Shown: positions 13,521 through 25,930, numbered from the stretch's first letter. The stretch: 64,000 bases of DNA from Lycocorax pyrrhopterus obiensis (GCA_014706295.1 JACSVZ010000007.1:45770975-45834974), one strand, 5' to 3'. Notes: generated by a model not told the origin, from the letters alone. Numbers and translations: made by a program.

Positions 13521-14344
13521 ACATCAAACAGATTTACCTACGGTGGCTAAAACTTGTCCCACACTCAGATGTTTCTTGGAGTTCATCTCCTTCTCCACTG
13601 AAAATATATCTGATACATTCCCCAAAATTTTGTATCCCCTATGGATGAAGAAAAAGTACCGACAGCTTAACCTAGTGGCCAGTCTTAACTACGGCCATTT
13701 GCTCATTGGTACATGTTAAGACAGCATTAACATCTGGGACAAGTGCAGGGAAAATAGTTTAATAATGCACAGATACAAAGCTCTTTATGTCAACTCATAC
13801 CTAGTCCTTTGTGCTTGCTAGTGCAAAATTATCTGTCCTCATATATTTGCTGTATACTTTGTGTATGCACTCACAGGGCACCACCATGGTTAGCCTTCTC
13901 TTTTTTCCTGAAATCTTGCATCTGTGAACAATTCTGGTGGAGAAGAACAGAAGAATAGAAGAGATTTCAAAGTGGAATTGAGCTTATCTGTTTAATGACT
14001 AAGTTTTTTTGCTCATAATAGCTCACAGCAAAGAATCACTTAACATTGTATTAATAGTAATTCCCTTTGATTCCTCAGTTTGGTACATAAATATACTTAT
14101 TCGACAATCAACAGGCAAATAAAATTCATGCAGAATGCTTGAAGTTCCAGGTCAAACAAACATATGAACCTACCAACAGGATGGCCAATATTAAAATTCA
14201 GAAATGATTATTCCAAAAATTGGTATTGCATTTTTAAAAGAAGCATAGCTTCGTGAGGGTATTTTTTTTTTATTTGTTTGGTTGTTTTTTGTTATTGCTT
14301 AACCTATACCTAGGCTACTTTCCCAGAAATGAGGCTGAGTCATC

Positions 14345-14360
14345 TTTTTTTTTTTTTTTT
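14345..14360. repeat. T16 homopolymer
   Basis: Sixteen consecutive T residues lie between catc and gtgttccc. It could be the reverse complement of an old retroposon tail, but no recognisable element body adjoins it on the left. Left as low-complexity sequence. Confidence 0.85.
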
Positions 14361-16282
14361 GTGTTCCCTGTACAAACAGGTCTCAGTGACATTTTTGGTT
14401 CCATTCCAATCACAAAATTCCCTTCCTACCTTCTATTCCCCTATGTATTTATTTCGTCTCCTCAAAATTTATAAACAGACAAACAACTGGTCTCTGACTT
14501 ACAATACCTCGGGATCATCCATAATTGTGAATTTGGATTTTGCATGTTATTTTCACATGAAGACAAGATATCCAAGGTAACCAACTGTTTGTTATATGTA
14601 GACTTCTTCAAGTGAATGTGTGTATAGTATTTTCACTGCAGTAAGTGAAAAATTATTTTAATCAAGCTACCTTTCAGTACCTGCTGGGCATTGAGGATTT
14701 GGGGTGCATTGGTCATTCCAATTCCCTGGGGATATTTGTTTAAACAAAGTAATCTTTTTAATATGTTAGTCGAAGATAGAAAATTTCTCTCTCGATGTCT
14801 TAGGCATTGTTGGATGATGAAATAATTTCTGTCAGCCCTGGTAAGAAAGGAACAGGTTGCCTATGTGTGTAGTAGAGATAGATGAGATCATCTGAGAATT
14901 TCAGGAACATATATATTCCGAAAATGTCCCCGATTATATTTCTTCATTAAGACTAATTTCTGAACAGGCACTGTGGGAGTGGTGTGGATCTATCTGTATT
15001 TTTTGCTGCTGAAACTTAAAAAAATTAACAAATACATATTTAATGTTTGGCTAAATGCTTAAGGGAAGCAATCATTATACCTATTTCATACTGGGGCATG
15101 CAATGTGCAACTGTCCAGTCAAAGTTGAAACTCAGTTACAGACCTGGGAGCAAAATCCTGGTTGAACGTCCTTTGCTCCAACTGCAGAAAATATTTCTGC
15201 AATAGTTTATATTCGATCCATTCTGCATTGACCTTGCAGGAAATTAGGACAAAAGTATATTTTAATTGAAAATAGGCCAAAAGGTGATTGTACATCTATT
15301 TCAGGAGATGAAATTTTTCGTGCCTGTCCAAAACATGGCCAAGAGACCATGAAGCCTCATAGTGTTATACTTAAATCAATAAAAGAAGGAATGAAACTAA
15401 CTTGTCAGAGAGCAGAGAAACCCAAGGTTATTTCCCTTTGCTGATACAGGGGCAAACTAAAAGAGAGAATGCTCTTTTCATCTCTTTATTTCTTAAGTAA
15501 ATACCCCGTTCTGAGGAGCAAATGATATCCATTTTGTATTGAAAATGTAACCACTAGAGGGTATCTGTTCAAAGTTACTGCACACAATATCCTGGGACTT
15601 GAGCAATGCCAAAAGATACAGACAAATCTTGTGTGCAAATACACTAAGTTAGGTGAGGGAGGAAAATAATAAAGTGTCACTGCCGTGAGTGGTTATCCTT
15701 TTCATATATTCTTCTGCATATTCTTGACTGGCTTGCCAAAATGAAACTGTCCCTGCTAGAAGAAAAATTAATGATTTCACTATAAAAGTGCATTGTAATA
15801 TATTTATATTTATTGATTCTATTGTGCTGTATTATTTAACATCACAATGAAGGATTGACAAAATTTCCTACATTTCTAAGGTAACCCTTTATACATCCAT
15901 AGCTATACCAGTCAAGGCATATTACTTTTGCCTTGAAATTTAAGTCGCTCTAATGGCCAGAGTTACTGCCAAGGTCAAATAAATACACAGTAGATTTAAT
16001 TTGTCAGATATATTCTGCTTCTCATGTGCACTTTGATTCAGATTTTAAGACCTTGTTTGGATTCCTGTTCATAAAACTAGGGAGAATCTGTGAACGATGG
16101 AAAAATATAACTTTCATGGTGATTTGGAACCTATCCCCCATCCAATAAAAGGAGTGTAGCCACAATATACACATTCTCTGCAATCTGAAGTCTGTGATTT
16201 TTTTACAGGAAAACATGAGCCTATAATCTGTTTATCACTTTCTCAGCTTCCTCAGCTTAAAAAAATTACAATAATGTTATTC

Positions 16283-16308
16283 AACTAGTTTAAAGGATTA
16301 AACTAGTT
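16283..16308. repeat. Perfect 11 bp hairpin with AGGA loop
   Basis: AACTAGTTTAA at 16283-16293 is followed by the loop agga (16294-16297) and the exact reverse complement TTAAACTAGTT at 16298-16308. Both arms contain ACTAGT, itself a palindrome. The stem is AT-rich. No transposon ends or RNA-gene context were found around it. Confidence 0.85.
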
Positions 16309-19300
16309 TACAGAATACTATTATGATACCATGTAACACCAAAGAATAGAACACTTTCAGTCCCTTGAAGATACTGTCTGTGAGAACAAATATGTTCAAT
16401 GTTCATCTATGTTTAGAAAGCCATAGAGCATCCTAGGTTTTTTTACAAAAAGTAGCCAAGGGAGTGATGTGGCTTTCTTCATTTTCTGACTGTCTTTGGT
16501 GTCTCAGCTCAAATAATATAACATCTACTTCTAGATAAGCAAACTAGACACACTTTAGTACAGGCATAGATCAAGGCTTAGACTCAAGTGAAAGGATTTT
16601 TCAGTGGTCAGGTTGTAAACTGAGAATCTAAATCACCTGAGCTGCACTACGCTTTGACAAACTCACAATGTTATATAAGATGCTAGGATAATTATTTTTC
16701 TCATTTTGAAAGTGAAAATAATTAAGCAGGTGAAGTATGACAAATTACACTGAATTTCTGCCCCCTCCCCTCTCGCCTCCTTCTCCCCCAAATTATAGTG
16801 ACTTGGTGAATCTCTCCTGGCCAAACACAGTTCTGAAGAATCTGTGTCTGTAAACACAGTTTACATGTTTTGCTGTGCATGTTCCCCAGCAAACCCCTGT
16901 TTTGACTTCTGTGGTCCAGAGGGGATTTGGTAGAAAACAAATCCCAAATTCTATGTCTGTGAGACCCCTGAGCATTTTGATTTCAACAACATTTCTTGTA
17001 ACTACTTAGTGATGTTTAAGTCATGATGTTGCTGTGCTTTTTTTCAGTGTTACATCACAGTAAATCTTTGGCTTCACTGCAGCTGAACTATCTGAATCCA
17101 AGCCCTTTCACTACCCAAACTTGATCAGGGTTGTTTAATCTTTTGTTGCTTTATTATCTAAAATCACTTGGCTTAAAGAAAAGCCCATAGAATAAAAAAT
17201 TGACAGATTAGCACAAAGTTCACAGCGAGCAGACACTGAAATTTATCAGCCAAGTGCTTTATTTCTTCAAATCTAAAAGCCATCGCCTCTGTTTCCTGAA
17301 TTATAATTAGCCACAACTGATTTTTAAAAAGAAGCACTGTGCAAATAATCATGTGAGACAAATGAACCGTGTCAGGACCTGGATCCAGTCTTATCAAATT
17401 CCTTTATTTGATATAAAATAACATAATTAGGATCAGGTGCATCCTGAGATGGACTTTTGTCTGTGCCAGCTCTTGATGCTTCCTTTGGGTGACTGTTATA
17501 AATACTAATTTAATCCATGCTGAGCATTACGGAAAGAAGCATATTTAGGAAACTGCAGTAGTAGTTGGTATTAGATGAATTGAAGTTAAAAAGAGATTAC
17601 AGTCAACTAGACAGAGCTGTTTTAGCCTTGGATCGAATATAAGCCATAGCACCATAAATAAAATTAAGATATAATAATGCATAAAGTTAAGAAGAAAGAC
17701 GAAAGACTCAATTAAGAGTTAGACTTTGTTTAGTACAGTTATATCATACTTGAAAAAGGGAATAAAACTCAGGGTTCAAGACTAATTTTTGTGGTTTTGC
17801 ACAGACATATAAAAACAGAATAGGAAACAGAAAATACTCTAAATCGTTAGTGTAAAAAACAGCATGATTTTAAAAATTGTGGTTAAGATATGGTTATTTA
17901 AAGCTTCAAGTTTCACTGAAGATCATTGCAAGCTTTGTCTCATTGAATACTTTGAAAAATCTAGACAATCCATGTTGATGCCTATGAGACCTGAGCTTTT
18001 CTGAAAATATGATCATTGACCTCAAAGGCACTACTTAAATGAATTAAGTAACAAATTGAGCAACAGTTAAGTTAGAAAATCATGGTAGTTTTCCTAAGAT
18101 GCACAGAAAAATGCTTTAGCTCCAAGCAGCCTTACTAAACAATGATTGGAAAAAAGAAAAATTATGGATACCTTCTCATTCCTCGTATTCTAACATCTTC
18201 AGAGCTGGCTTCTGGAAATACAGACCAAGGTCTAGTAATCAGTGACATGCAAATGAAGAAAAATTAAGTAGAAGTATATTTGCCCTTCAGATTGCTGTCA
18301 CTGACTCAACAAATCTTAACTATAACCCCTTCCTATCAATATCGCCTCATTGCACTCCGTTTGCTTAGTGTTTCATGAGGTTTATCACCTCTTTTCAAAA
18401 CAGTTGCAGAGGTCTTCAGTGCATTGGTTAGATCCCTTTCTTAATTCATTTTTCCTTACTAAGAAGGGTTCCAGTTTTACCTTTGTCTTTCGGTAATAAA
18501 GAAGAAAAAGATAATTAAGTGTTTATTATTTTATGGAAGGACGTTAACAACCTTGGTTAGATCCGAGAACATGGGAGACGAGAGTGAGGTGAAATTGAGT
18601 GAAGGAAAATTTAGTCTGAGTATCAGGATACAATTACTGTAATTGAAATTTATGTCTGTGGAAAAATTTCCCAGAGGGCCCAATACAAATAATGCAAAAC
18701 TCATTTGAGTTATTTGTGGCTGAACTAAACCAGATGACCTAATAGCTATTCACCTCAAATATACAACTTTATGAAGCCACACTACATGGCCTTTAAAACT
18801 AAGTATATCAATAGTATCTTTATTTAACACTCTTTTTCTCAAAAGCCTTACCAAATTGATAAACAGGAAGTACCTCGTCTATCAGTGAAACACAACAACC
18901 ATACAGTGGTAAACTACTCTATATAATTTTTGAACAATACTTTGAAAAGAAATCTCTTATATAAAAAAAAAGTGATTGTGATTCAATATGAAGTGTGGGG
19001 AAGATACAACCAGAATGACTGCTATGAATAGCAGATTTAATTTTTAAAAATGTTGCCTAATTTTGCAAAAATAATACATGAAGTAAATGTTTTCTTGCCT
19101 TATCAACACAGCATAGTAACAAGAGAGTACAGTACTGCAATAATTCGTTAACTATTGCTATCAAAGTTGGATACTAAATATCAGATAATTTGATGTGGTT
19201 TTAGTTGAACATAGATCTTCTCAATCTTCTCATAGTCAATATTTTATAAATACAAATTATCATTGATTAAAGAGATCTGTGAAAATAGCACAGTAAGTTC

Positions 19301-20013
19301 ATGTGATTATATTGCAAATTTTACATTGATGTGATTAAGATCAATTAAATCCACAGAGAGTGAGTTCGTATCTGGTTTGTTTTGGTCTTTTTAAAAAGTC
19401 TGTTTATCATATTTAATAGTAAAATAAAATCTATGCTTTTTATATATTTCTAGTGTATTTATAAGAGTGTAAACGTATTTTTTAGTGTGCCACCGTGTTT
19501 AGAAAAAATCCTTTATGGGAAAGTACAAAGGTCTTAAAATTATTTTTCAAATGGACCTTATTATTTATTACAAAAGAATGAGTGAGACAAAAAAGTAAAA
19601 ACTGATTCCTTTGCTGGATATTGACCAAACTGCATGTCTAGCTTGTCCTAATGCTTTGCCTAAGCACCTTTTCATTGACATATAAAGGCCTCATTTTCTG
19701 TATAGTGTTAAACTTCCGCACACCAAAATTAGATGTGAGAAAAACAAAGGATTCGCCTATGAATTCTTTAGGGACAAGATGGTAGTATAGGTGCAGTGTC
19801 AGTCTAGACCAATGCAATAATTCTTTTGTTCTATTTTGTTTTCTGTCAGTCTTTTTTTCCTTTTCATTAAATTTCTCCTTGTTTTCTCTCTAACTTCCCA
19901 ATCAGAAATATAGTTTCAGAAGGATATTATAGTTGATACTTTGTGTTTAATATTTGTTACACTGTAGTGAATCAGATTAATATTCCCATTAAGACCATAT
20001 AATTAGATCCTGT

Positions 20014-20250
20014 CTAATTTTGACTCCAGTTTTCTGTTGAAATTTCACCCTGTTTTTGTTCAAACTCAATTAGTTTATTGACATTCTCTGAGACTTCTGT
20101 GTTTCTTGACTGAAGGGCATCGAACAGATTATTATTTATGACTGTAATTTTCTCTGCCCGAGATGTGATTGGTTTTGTGACCCATATTCCAGAGTTATAA
20201 GCTGGAACTACAATGGTTTGTCCTCCTGCTAATTTATTTCTGTATTCCAT
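20014..20250 (-). other. Protein-like 78-codon open frame, function unknown
   Basis: I do not recognise this frame. It starts at an ATG with a poor initiation context (C at -3) and ends at TAG. The composition is fairly protein-like. It has an N-terminal part with glycine, tyrosine and tryptophan, then a charged, probably helical C-terminal half (NLFDALQSRNTEVSENVNKL). It could be a chance frame, a last exon entered through the AG at the end of a GAATACAG-like acceptor just inside the start, or a relic of an old retroelement. There is no clear polypyrimidine tract and no poly(A) tail. Open frames of this length are common in the window, so confidence is low. Confidence 0.15.
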
Positions 20251-21763
20251 ATGATAAGATAAATTATTCTCTCATGTGATTAATTAACTTGGCATAATAC
20301 AAGTTTACTACACAGGCATGTTGGATAGAATGTGCAATATATTTTTACATCATGTCTTTTGCATAGAGGCAGAAGATATCACCTGCATCATTCACTTTTC
20401 TTTTCCTGAAAACCATCCTCATTCTTCTGGTGGTACTTCCCTTTTAAGTTGACTGCCTTAAATCATATCCAGACTACATAGTGTCCTATTTTTTTCTGTT
20501 AAATCTCAGATTGCCTTTTAATATAATGAAAGCTAAATTCTCAAGGGCCCTATCTAGAATCATGTCCATGTCATGTAATTAACTAACACATTTTGAACAA
20601 TTTCAGTGTGGAAGGTATTATTACTGCTATTATTATTAAAGCTGACCTGCGGCTGTGTCACTAAGCATCCTGTAGACAGTTTTCCATGCTGCAGGCAATG
20701 CAGCTGAAAATGTACAGATCTACATGGACTCATCTGTAGTGTTTGATTATGTATTTTCTGGCAGTTCTTTTATAATTGCTACTTTAAATGAGTTTTTTGT
20801 ACTTGAAAAGTCATTATAGTTTTGTCAGGAAGGGGTATGTAAGCATATCTGCCTGCCTGTCTGCACTAGAAAATCACCGTGTAATCCAGCAGTATTTACT
20901 TCTAAAAGACTTTGAAGGATTTTAAAGCTAGAAACATTTTATTAAAAGCACCTTTTTCAAGCAGAAGAGAAATCTATTAAAAACACCTCAGGTATTTGAA
21001 TGGGTTCAATTATCAGCTTGCCCACCAGCTCAATTACAGACTGGTGCTATCAAGCACCAAGAAAATAGGTTGGATGCAGCATACATTTCGTAGCCATATG
21101 TACTCATACACTTTTGAAATGAAAGCTAAGAATATTCTGGAGTAACTGAATATTCATTACCATAGTATGTTTCTGTATTCTCAGATATATAAAATTTACC
21201 TATGAGTAGGAGTTAAAAATATGAACAGCATTGTACTTGATCTGCTACTGTAGAAGTCACTGAATGTTTCACTATTGATTTCAGGGCAATCAGAGGCCTA
21301 CACTTTGTGCTTTTGAAAATCCCATATTGTTCTATGATTTTTTCTCTACTTTCAAATATTATTTTTTTTAATGTGTGTCATATTCCATTTTATATGGAAT
21401 GCTGATTCTATATCCTGTCACTTGGTGTAGGCCTGTTTCCAAGTGTTTCTTTTTTGAGCTGAGTGTTGAAAATGTAGCAAAGAAAGTTATCTCAAACTTA
21501 TCTACCTCTTATGAGATTTTAAATAATTAATTTTCTCAAATTGTCCATAGAGCTTCTCATATATCAGGAATGGGAATCTAAAACATTCATTTATGTAAAT
21601 TTTTGATGACTTAAAAAAGTTTTGTATTTGCAAGAGCCTGAAGGTTTCTTAAACAATTCATAGACGAAACTTCCTAAACAATCACTTATCAATATTTCTA
21701 GCTTATATGCAGAAAATAATTTGAAGCCAGACAGAACATCTGCATTTTCAAATGTGCCAATTA

Positions 21764-22320
21764 TGATGCAGGACCCCTGAGGCAGGCTGCCCCAACCTCC
21801 CTGTTGATGTTGTGATGGTGGTGTCAGCAGATGACGCCTCCTTGGGTGTCTCTGGCTCAGTAAGGCTCTCTAAAGGTGATCTTAGAGGCATAATTCAATT
21901 TTATCCATGATTATAGACCCAAGAGCAGTGTTATTCGAGGAGCAAATATTCCCCATGTAAATTCAGCAAATTCAAAACAGTCTACTGATGGTGAAGTTCA
22001 AGATGGTTTTATTTTCCTTTTTTGAGAGTTCACAAACTCATCAGGGAGGATGGCTACATGGCCCCGCCTGTGGACTGGCTGCACCCATGAGGCCGAATGC
22101 CATCATGGTGAGAATGATTTCAGTAGGGATCCCTTGCAAAAAAAAATTCCTCAGGGCCAGCGTTTGCAGCCACTGATAGGAGCATCACACAATAATTGCA
22201 ATGTAACCTGTGAGGTCCTGGGAGCTGTGATACCTCCCATGGCAGACCAGTTCTCTGGTCACACTATAACAATTGCTTTATTTGCTACTGGGCAGAAAAT
22301 TTGGTCAATGTCCTGAAGAC
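21764..22320. mobile_element. Possible degraded interspersed repeat (LTR-like)
   Basis: The composition changes abruptly from very AT-rich flanks to a mixed region with GC-rich phrases such as ggaggatggctacatggccccgcc and ggcaggctgccccaacctccc. A ttcaagatggttttatttt motif near 22000-22016 reads as AATAAAA on the minus strand and could be the polyadenylation signal of an antisense LTR. Two overlapping open frames of 62 and 88 codons (21988-22176 and 22050-22316) have no recognisable protein. I cannot name a family and the edges are guesses. An alternative is a unique regulatory region. Confidence 0.35.
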
Positions 22321-24283
22321 CCACAGCCATGAGACAGATTGCTGAAACTGGGTGACAAGGTCAGAAGCAACTGTGACAGCACCATGCTTCCAGCTAGGAC
22401 AGAGGAGGGAGGCTCTTGTGCTACTCAGGAAAGGATTTTCAGCAATTACATGCTGTGACAGCCTCAAAGGGGTAACTCAGCTAGCAGCTAAGACCTTATG
22501 AGAATCATAGGTACTTCCACACTTTGTGCTCCTACTTCCCCAGAGACACAAGGAGGACAGCAGAGACTGAGTAAGCAGCACAAATCTATACTTCAAACCC
22601 TCTAGAGGAGGGAAAACAAAAACCTGCTGAAATGAAATAGATTTTAAGGAACTTCTATGATTTGAGGCAGATGGATAGGAAGGACTAATTACACTAAAGA
22701 GTAGACTAATTGCCCAACCTGCTAATCCACAAGCAACAAATCTCATTATACAGAGTTGGAAAAATCCAAATTAAATAACACTTAATAAAATTATTAATAC
22801 TTTAGTGGACTTCTGATTTTACTTCATTTGTTTATAGTAAAAATAATTTTCTGTTATGTCAGATAAGGTGATACAACTAATGGTAACTCTCTTTGGTAAT
22901 GTGACAAAATTTTGTGATATTTAATGAAGGCAAATAACTTGTCTTGTTTCTGAGAGAAATAACTGAGCTTTTATTATAGTATGTGCTACTAATTATACTG
23001 GCAGAGAAGAATATTGCCAGCACAAAGGACTGAAATACAAGGATTATTCCTCAGAAGGTCGTGGAACAAACAAAGTCTCCACAATTTTAGCTCGTGGTAG
23101 CCCTTGTCTTTTTTTTCTTTCTGGTGCTTTGAACCTTCACAAATCCTAGTTTTTAGCTTTTATTTATTTCCCAAAGAATGTAAAAAGAAATGTGAAATGC
23201 ATTGTGTAGCAGGAACCAAAAGAGAATGTTTAAGAAGAATATCAGACTCACGTCAAGCTCAAAATAATAGGGAGCACCACAACAATTTCCTGGCTGGGAA
23301 TTTGTACACCTCATTTCTATAATGAAGAAGGCATTTTCAGAGTTGTTAATTTTGCCACAAACATACTACTATGCATAAGTGTCATACTTCAGTCTTTATT
23401 TTCCTAACCCTCATTCCTCAGTTGCCTTAAAACCATGAACGGCATTTTTATTGCTTGTTAAAAAGGATAACCTTTTTCCCTCAGATAAACCCGTATCATA
23501 AATCTATTCAAGCAAGCAAAACTAGTGGAAAATTTGTCTAAAATTAGCCTTATTAATATTATTTCTGTGAAAAAAATTTCATAGAACTCATATGGACACA
23601 AGAAATGGTATTATCCACTTACACAAGGTATTTCTACTTGTCCATATAAAAATTCAGTAATTATCGTTGCTTTTAGAAATAAAATTAACTTGCTCTTTGG
23701 TTAATTCATTTCATAGCTCCGCATTAAACTAGATTTGCTTTGTCTAAAAGTACCAAGGGTGTGAGCTGACCTCATTTAGGTAGAAGCCAGAGTTGCTGTC
23801 GGTCACAATTTTCCCTTGCCAGTGGTATTCTGCTTCAGTTTCACAGCAGGTTCAGCCCCTAGAGCAGCCCAACAGAATGGTATTACTTGTACTGCTAGAA
23901 GTGTTACCCTTATGAAAAGATATGCAGAATATGGGTCACAGTTTTTGAATGTACAGGAGGTGAAGACTTGTTCTAAAACAGAGAAGAGAAAGTTTATGTC
24001 TAGACAACACTCTGCATAATAAAAGGTTGTTCATATTGAAAGCTGTATGACAAATATCTCAGAGAAAACAGCAGTAGGTAAACCATTTTTCATTTGCAAA
24101 CAGATAATATGAAATTTAATAACTATTTAAATTATTAACATACTTTTTGTTTTGTCTACCACTATTTCTTCTTTGCTGAATCCAGAGTAATATTAGATAC
24201 AGTGCAAAACTTACTACCTATATTTCCCATTTCTGCACTGGATGTTACATTTATATATTTGATGCAACATTTTTTAACACACT
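22321..24283. other. AT-rich unique DNA, no gene recognised
   Basis: The first few hundred bases (to about 22750) are richer in GC than the rest and may still belong to the repeat candidate on the left. The remainder is AT-rich with only short, unconvincing open frames. I see no RNA gene, CpG island or simple repeat of note. Confidence 0.55.
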
Positions 24284-24604
24284 TGCTATGGTGGGTTGAC
24301 CCTGGCCGGACACCAGGTGCCCACCAAGCCATTCTATCAAACCCCTTCACAGCTGAGCAGGGGAAAGAAAATATAAGGAAAGGTTCGAGGGTCGAGATAG
24401 GTACAGATGGAGAGACCTAGCTAATTACCATCACAGTCAGAATGGCCTCAACTTTGGGAAATTAGTCTGATTTGTTATCAATCATATCAAAATGGAAAAA
24501 TGAGAAGTAAACCCAAATCTTAAAAACACCTTCACACCACGTCTCTCTCCTTCCCAGGCTCAACTTCACTTCTGATTCTCTACCTTCTCACCCCCAAGTG
24601 GTAG

Positions 24605-24627
24605 AAGGGGATGGGGAGTGGGGGGTG
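24605..24627 (+). other. G-rich cluster inside the LTR
   Basis: Two runs of four G and one of six G (agaagggg, atgggg, agtgggggg) lie within 23 bases. With only three separate runs it fails the strict four-run quadruplex rule, although two-layer or bulged folds are possible. Inference only. Confidence 0.4.
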
Positions 24628-24695
24628 AGGTCAGTTTATCACACATTACTTTTTTCACTCCTTCCTCAGGGGGTAGACTTCTCATGCTCTTCCCT

Positions 24696-24960
24696 TGCTC
24701 CAGCATGAGGTCCATCCCACAAGACAGTCCTCTATTAAATTCACAATGCGAGCCCTTCCAATAGCCTGTAATTCTTCTCATGGGCTGCGGCTCTTTCCAC
24801 ACTGCTCCATCATGGGTTCTTTCCACAGGGTCCCTCAGGAACAGCCTGCTCCAGTGTTGGTCCCCCATGGGCCACAAGCCCTGCCAGCAAACCTGCTCCA
24901 GCATGAGCTCCTCTTTCCACAGTCCTGTCAGGAGCCTGCTCCAGCAAAGACTTCCCACAG
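24696..24960. repeat. Internal ~45 bp repeat array within the LTR
   Basis: The phrase tgctcca recurs at 24696, 24803, 24847, 24894 and 24937. Each is followed about 10-25 bases later by a ccca(c/t)(a/g)gg- or tccacag-like phrase. Spacings are 107, 44, 47 and 43 bases, so the first interval probably hides a decayed copy. Expansion of such units is a known trait of some avian LTRs and would make LTR length variable. The repeat is degenerate and no protein is encoded. Confidence 0.6.
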
Positions 24961-25839
24961 GGATGCAGCCTCCTTCAGGCACATCCACCCAGTGTGGCCT
25001 TCTCCAGGTGCTGCAAGTGGCCTCTGCTCCCCTGTGTCCTCCACAGCTGCAGGGTCACAGCTGTCTCACCACGGTGTTCACCAGAGGCTGCAGAGGCACC
25101 TTTGCTCTGGCACAAGGCGTACCTGCTCCTCCTCCTTCTTCACTGACCTGGGTGTCCACAGCGTTGTTTCTCTCACATATGCTCACTCCCCTCTCCCACT
25201 GAAGATGTGCAGGGCTTTTTACTCTTTTTAAATGCAGAGGTGCTACCATTGTCACCAACTGGCTTGACTGTGCCCAGCAGCAGGTCCGTCTTGGATACAG
25301 CTGGCATTGGCTCTTTTGGACATAAGGGAAGCTTCTAGCAGCTTCTCACAGAAGCCTACAAAAACCTTGCCGTGAAAACCTAGTACAGCCATATATCTCT
25401 ATATATTTGAGGATAGACCAGCACTCAACAAGTTACAAAATATACCAGCTACAAAACATAAGAAATTTCCACAGGTGATTATAGGTTTTGTTGGTTTTGT
25501 GGGGGTTTTTTGTTACTGTTGTGTTTTGTGGGTTTTTTTGTATTTTGCATCTTCAAAATTGTTTTTTCATGTGAATTACTTTGCTATGTGAAGTGCTGGA
25601 AGAGACCAGGGTAAAACTCTCTGCATCACTAGCATTTTTATTTAATCCTGTTAAGTGTTATATAAGCTAAACCAGTACTTGCACTTTTCCCCTCTTGACT
25701 TTCTTTCTGGCAAAAGTATAGTGATGTCTCTTGAGCTCTTTTAAGGCAAAACAAAAATAATAATCTTAAAAAAGTCTTCTGAAAACAACAGAAACTATAA
25801 TTTTCCATTAAAATTGTTGAGATTAAACAGTCTTTCAAC

Positions 25840-25930
25840 CTGGGGTCGATGCACACATACTGGTACAATTCCATGCAGACCTCAGTCCAAAAGAGCTTAT
25901 TTCCATCATCTGATCGAACCAAGTATTTAT
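25840..25930 (-). other. Candidate 91 bp exon, minus strand
   Basis: On the minus strand a TTTTCCTGGCAG acceptor (pyrimidine-rich, ends AG) precedes 91 bases with an open frame, followed by a CCCAG|GTTGAA donor. The frame reads KYLVRSDDGNKLFWTEVCME and nine further residues. The composition is protein-like, with W, C, Y and acidic residues. The exon would start after the first base of a codon and end after the second, so it would need neighbouring exons not seen here. The donor is only moderate, and an open frame of 30 codons is common by chance. I do not recognise the peptide. It could also be a conserved non-coding block. Confidence 0.2.

Larger units (their letters stand above)
13521..21763. 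other. Very AT-rich unique DNA, no gene recognised
   Basis: No open frame here resembles a known protein. A 78-codon frame on the minus strand is treated separately. Simple-sequence content includes a T run at 14345-14360. Two blocks look more like constrained non-coding DNA than the surroundings: about 17060-17440, with TAATTA-type homeodomain cores, and about 20880-21120. This is a visual impression only. No CpG island, RNA gene or recognisable transposon was found. Confidence 0.6.
24284..25387. mobile_element. Avian endogenous retrovirus solo LTR, about 1.1 kb
   Basis: The sequence begins tgctatggtgggttgaccctggccgg and ends near ccttgccgtgaaaacctagtaca, giving TG...CA termini. These phrases match, from memory, a solo LTR family abundant in bird genomes. 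Typical internal landmarks are present: gggtcgagataggtacag, a ggaaattagtctgatttgttatcaatcat stretch, a ccttcctcagg block, repeated tgctccagcatg units and a late cagcagcaggtccgtcttgg. Only one copy occurs and no retroviral coding sequence adjoins it, which fits recombination to a solo LTR. No matching direct repeat flanks the chosen ends, so the edges or the duplication have decayed. The open frames of 140-178 codons on both strands (24566-24988, 24695-25231, 24780-25202) reflect GC content, not genes. Orientation is not settled: a TTTAAAAAGAG-like TATA candidate on the minus strand (near 25220-25235) suggests antisense. Confidence 0.75.

Noticed and set aside
24566..25231. Open frames of 140-178 codons on both strands
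   Set aside because: They overlap each other on opposite strands inside a recognisable LTR with internal repeats; GC-rich repeat DNA explains the length and no domain is visible.
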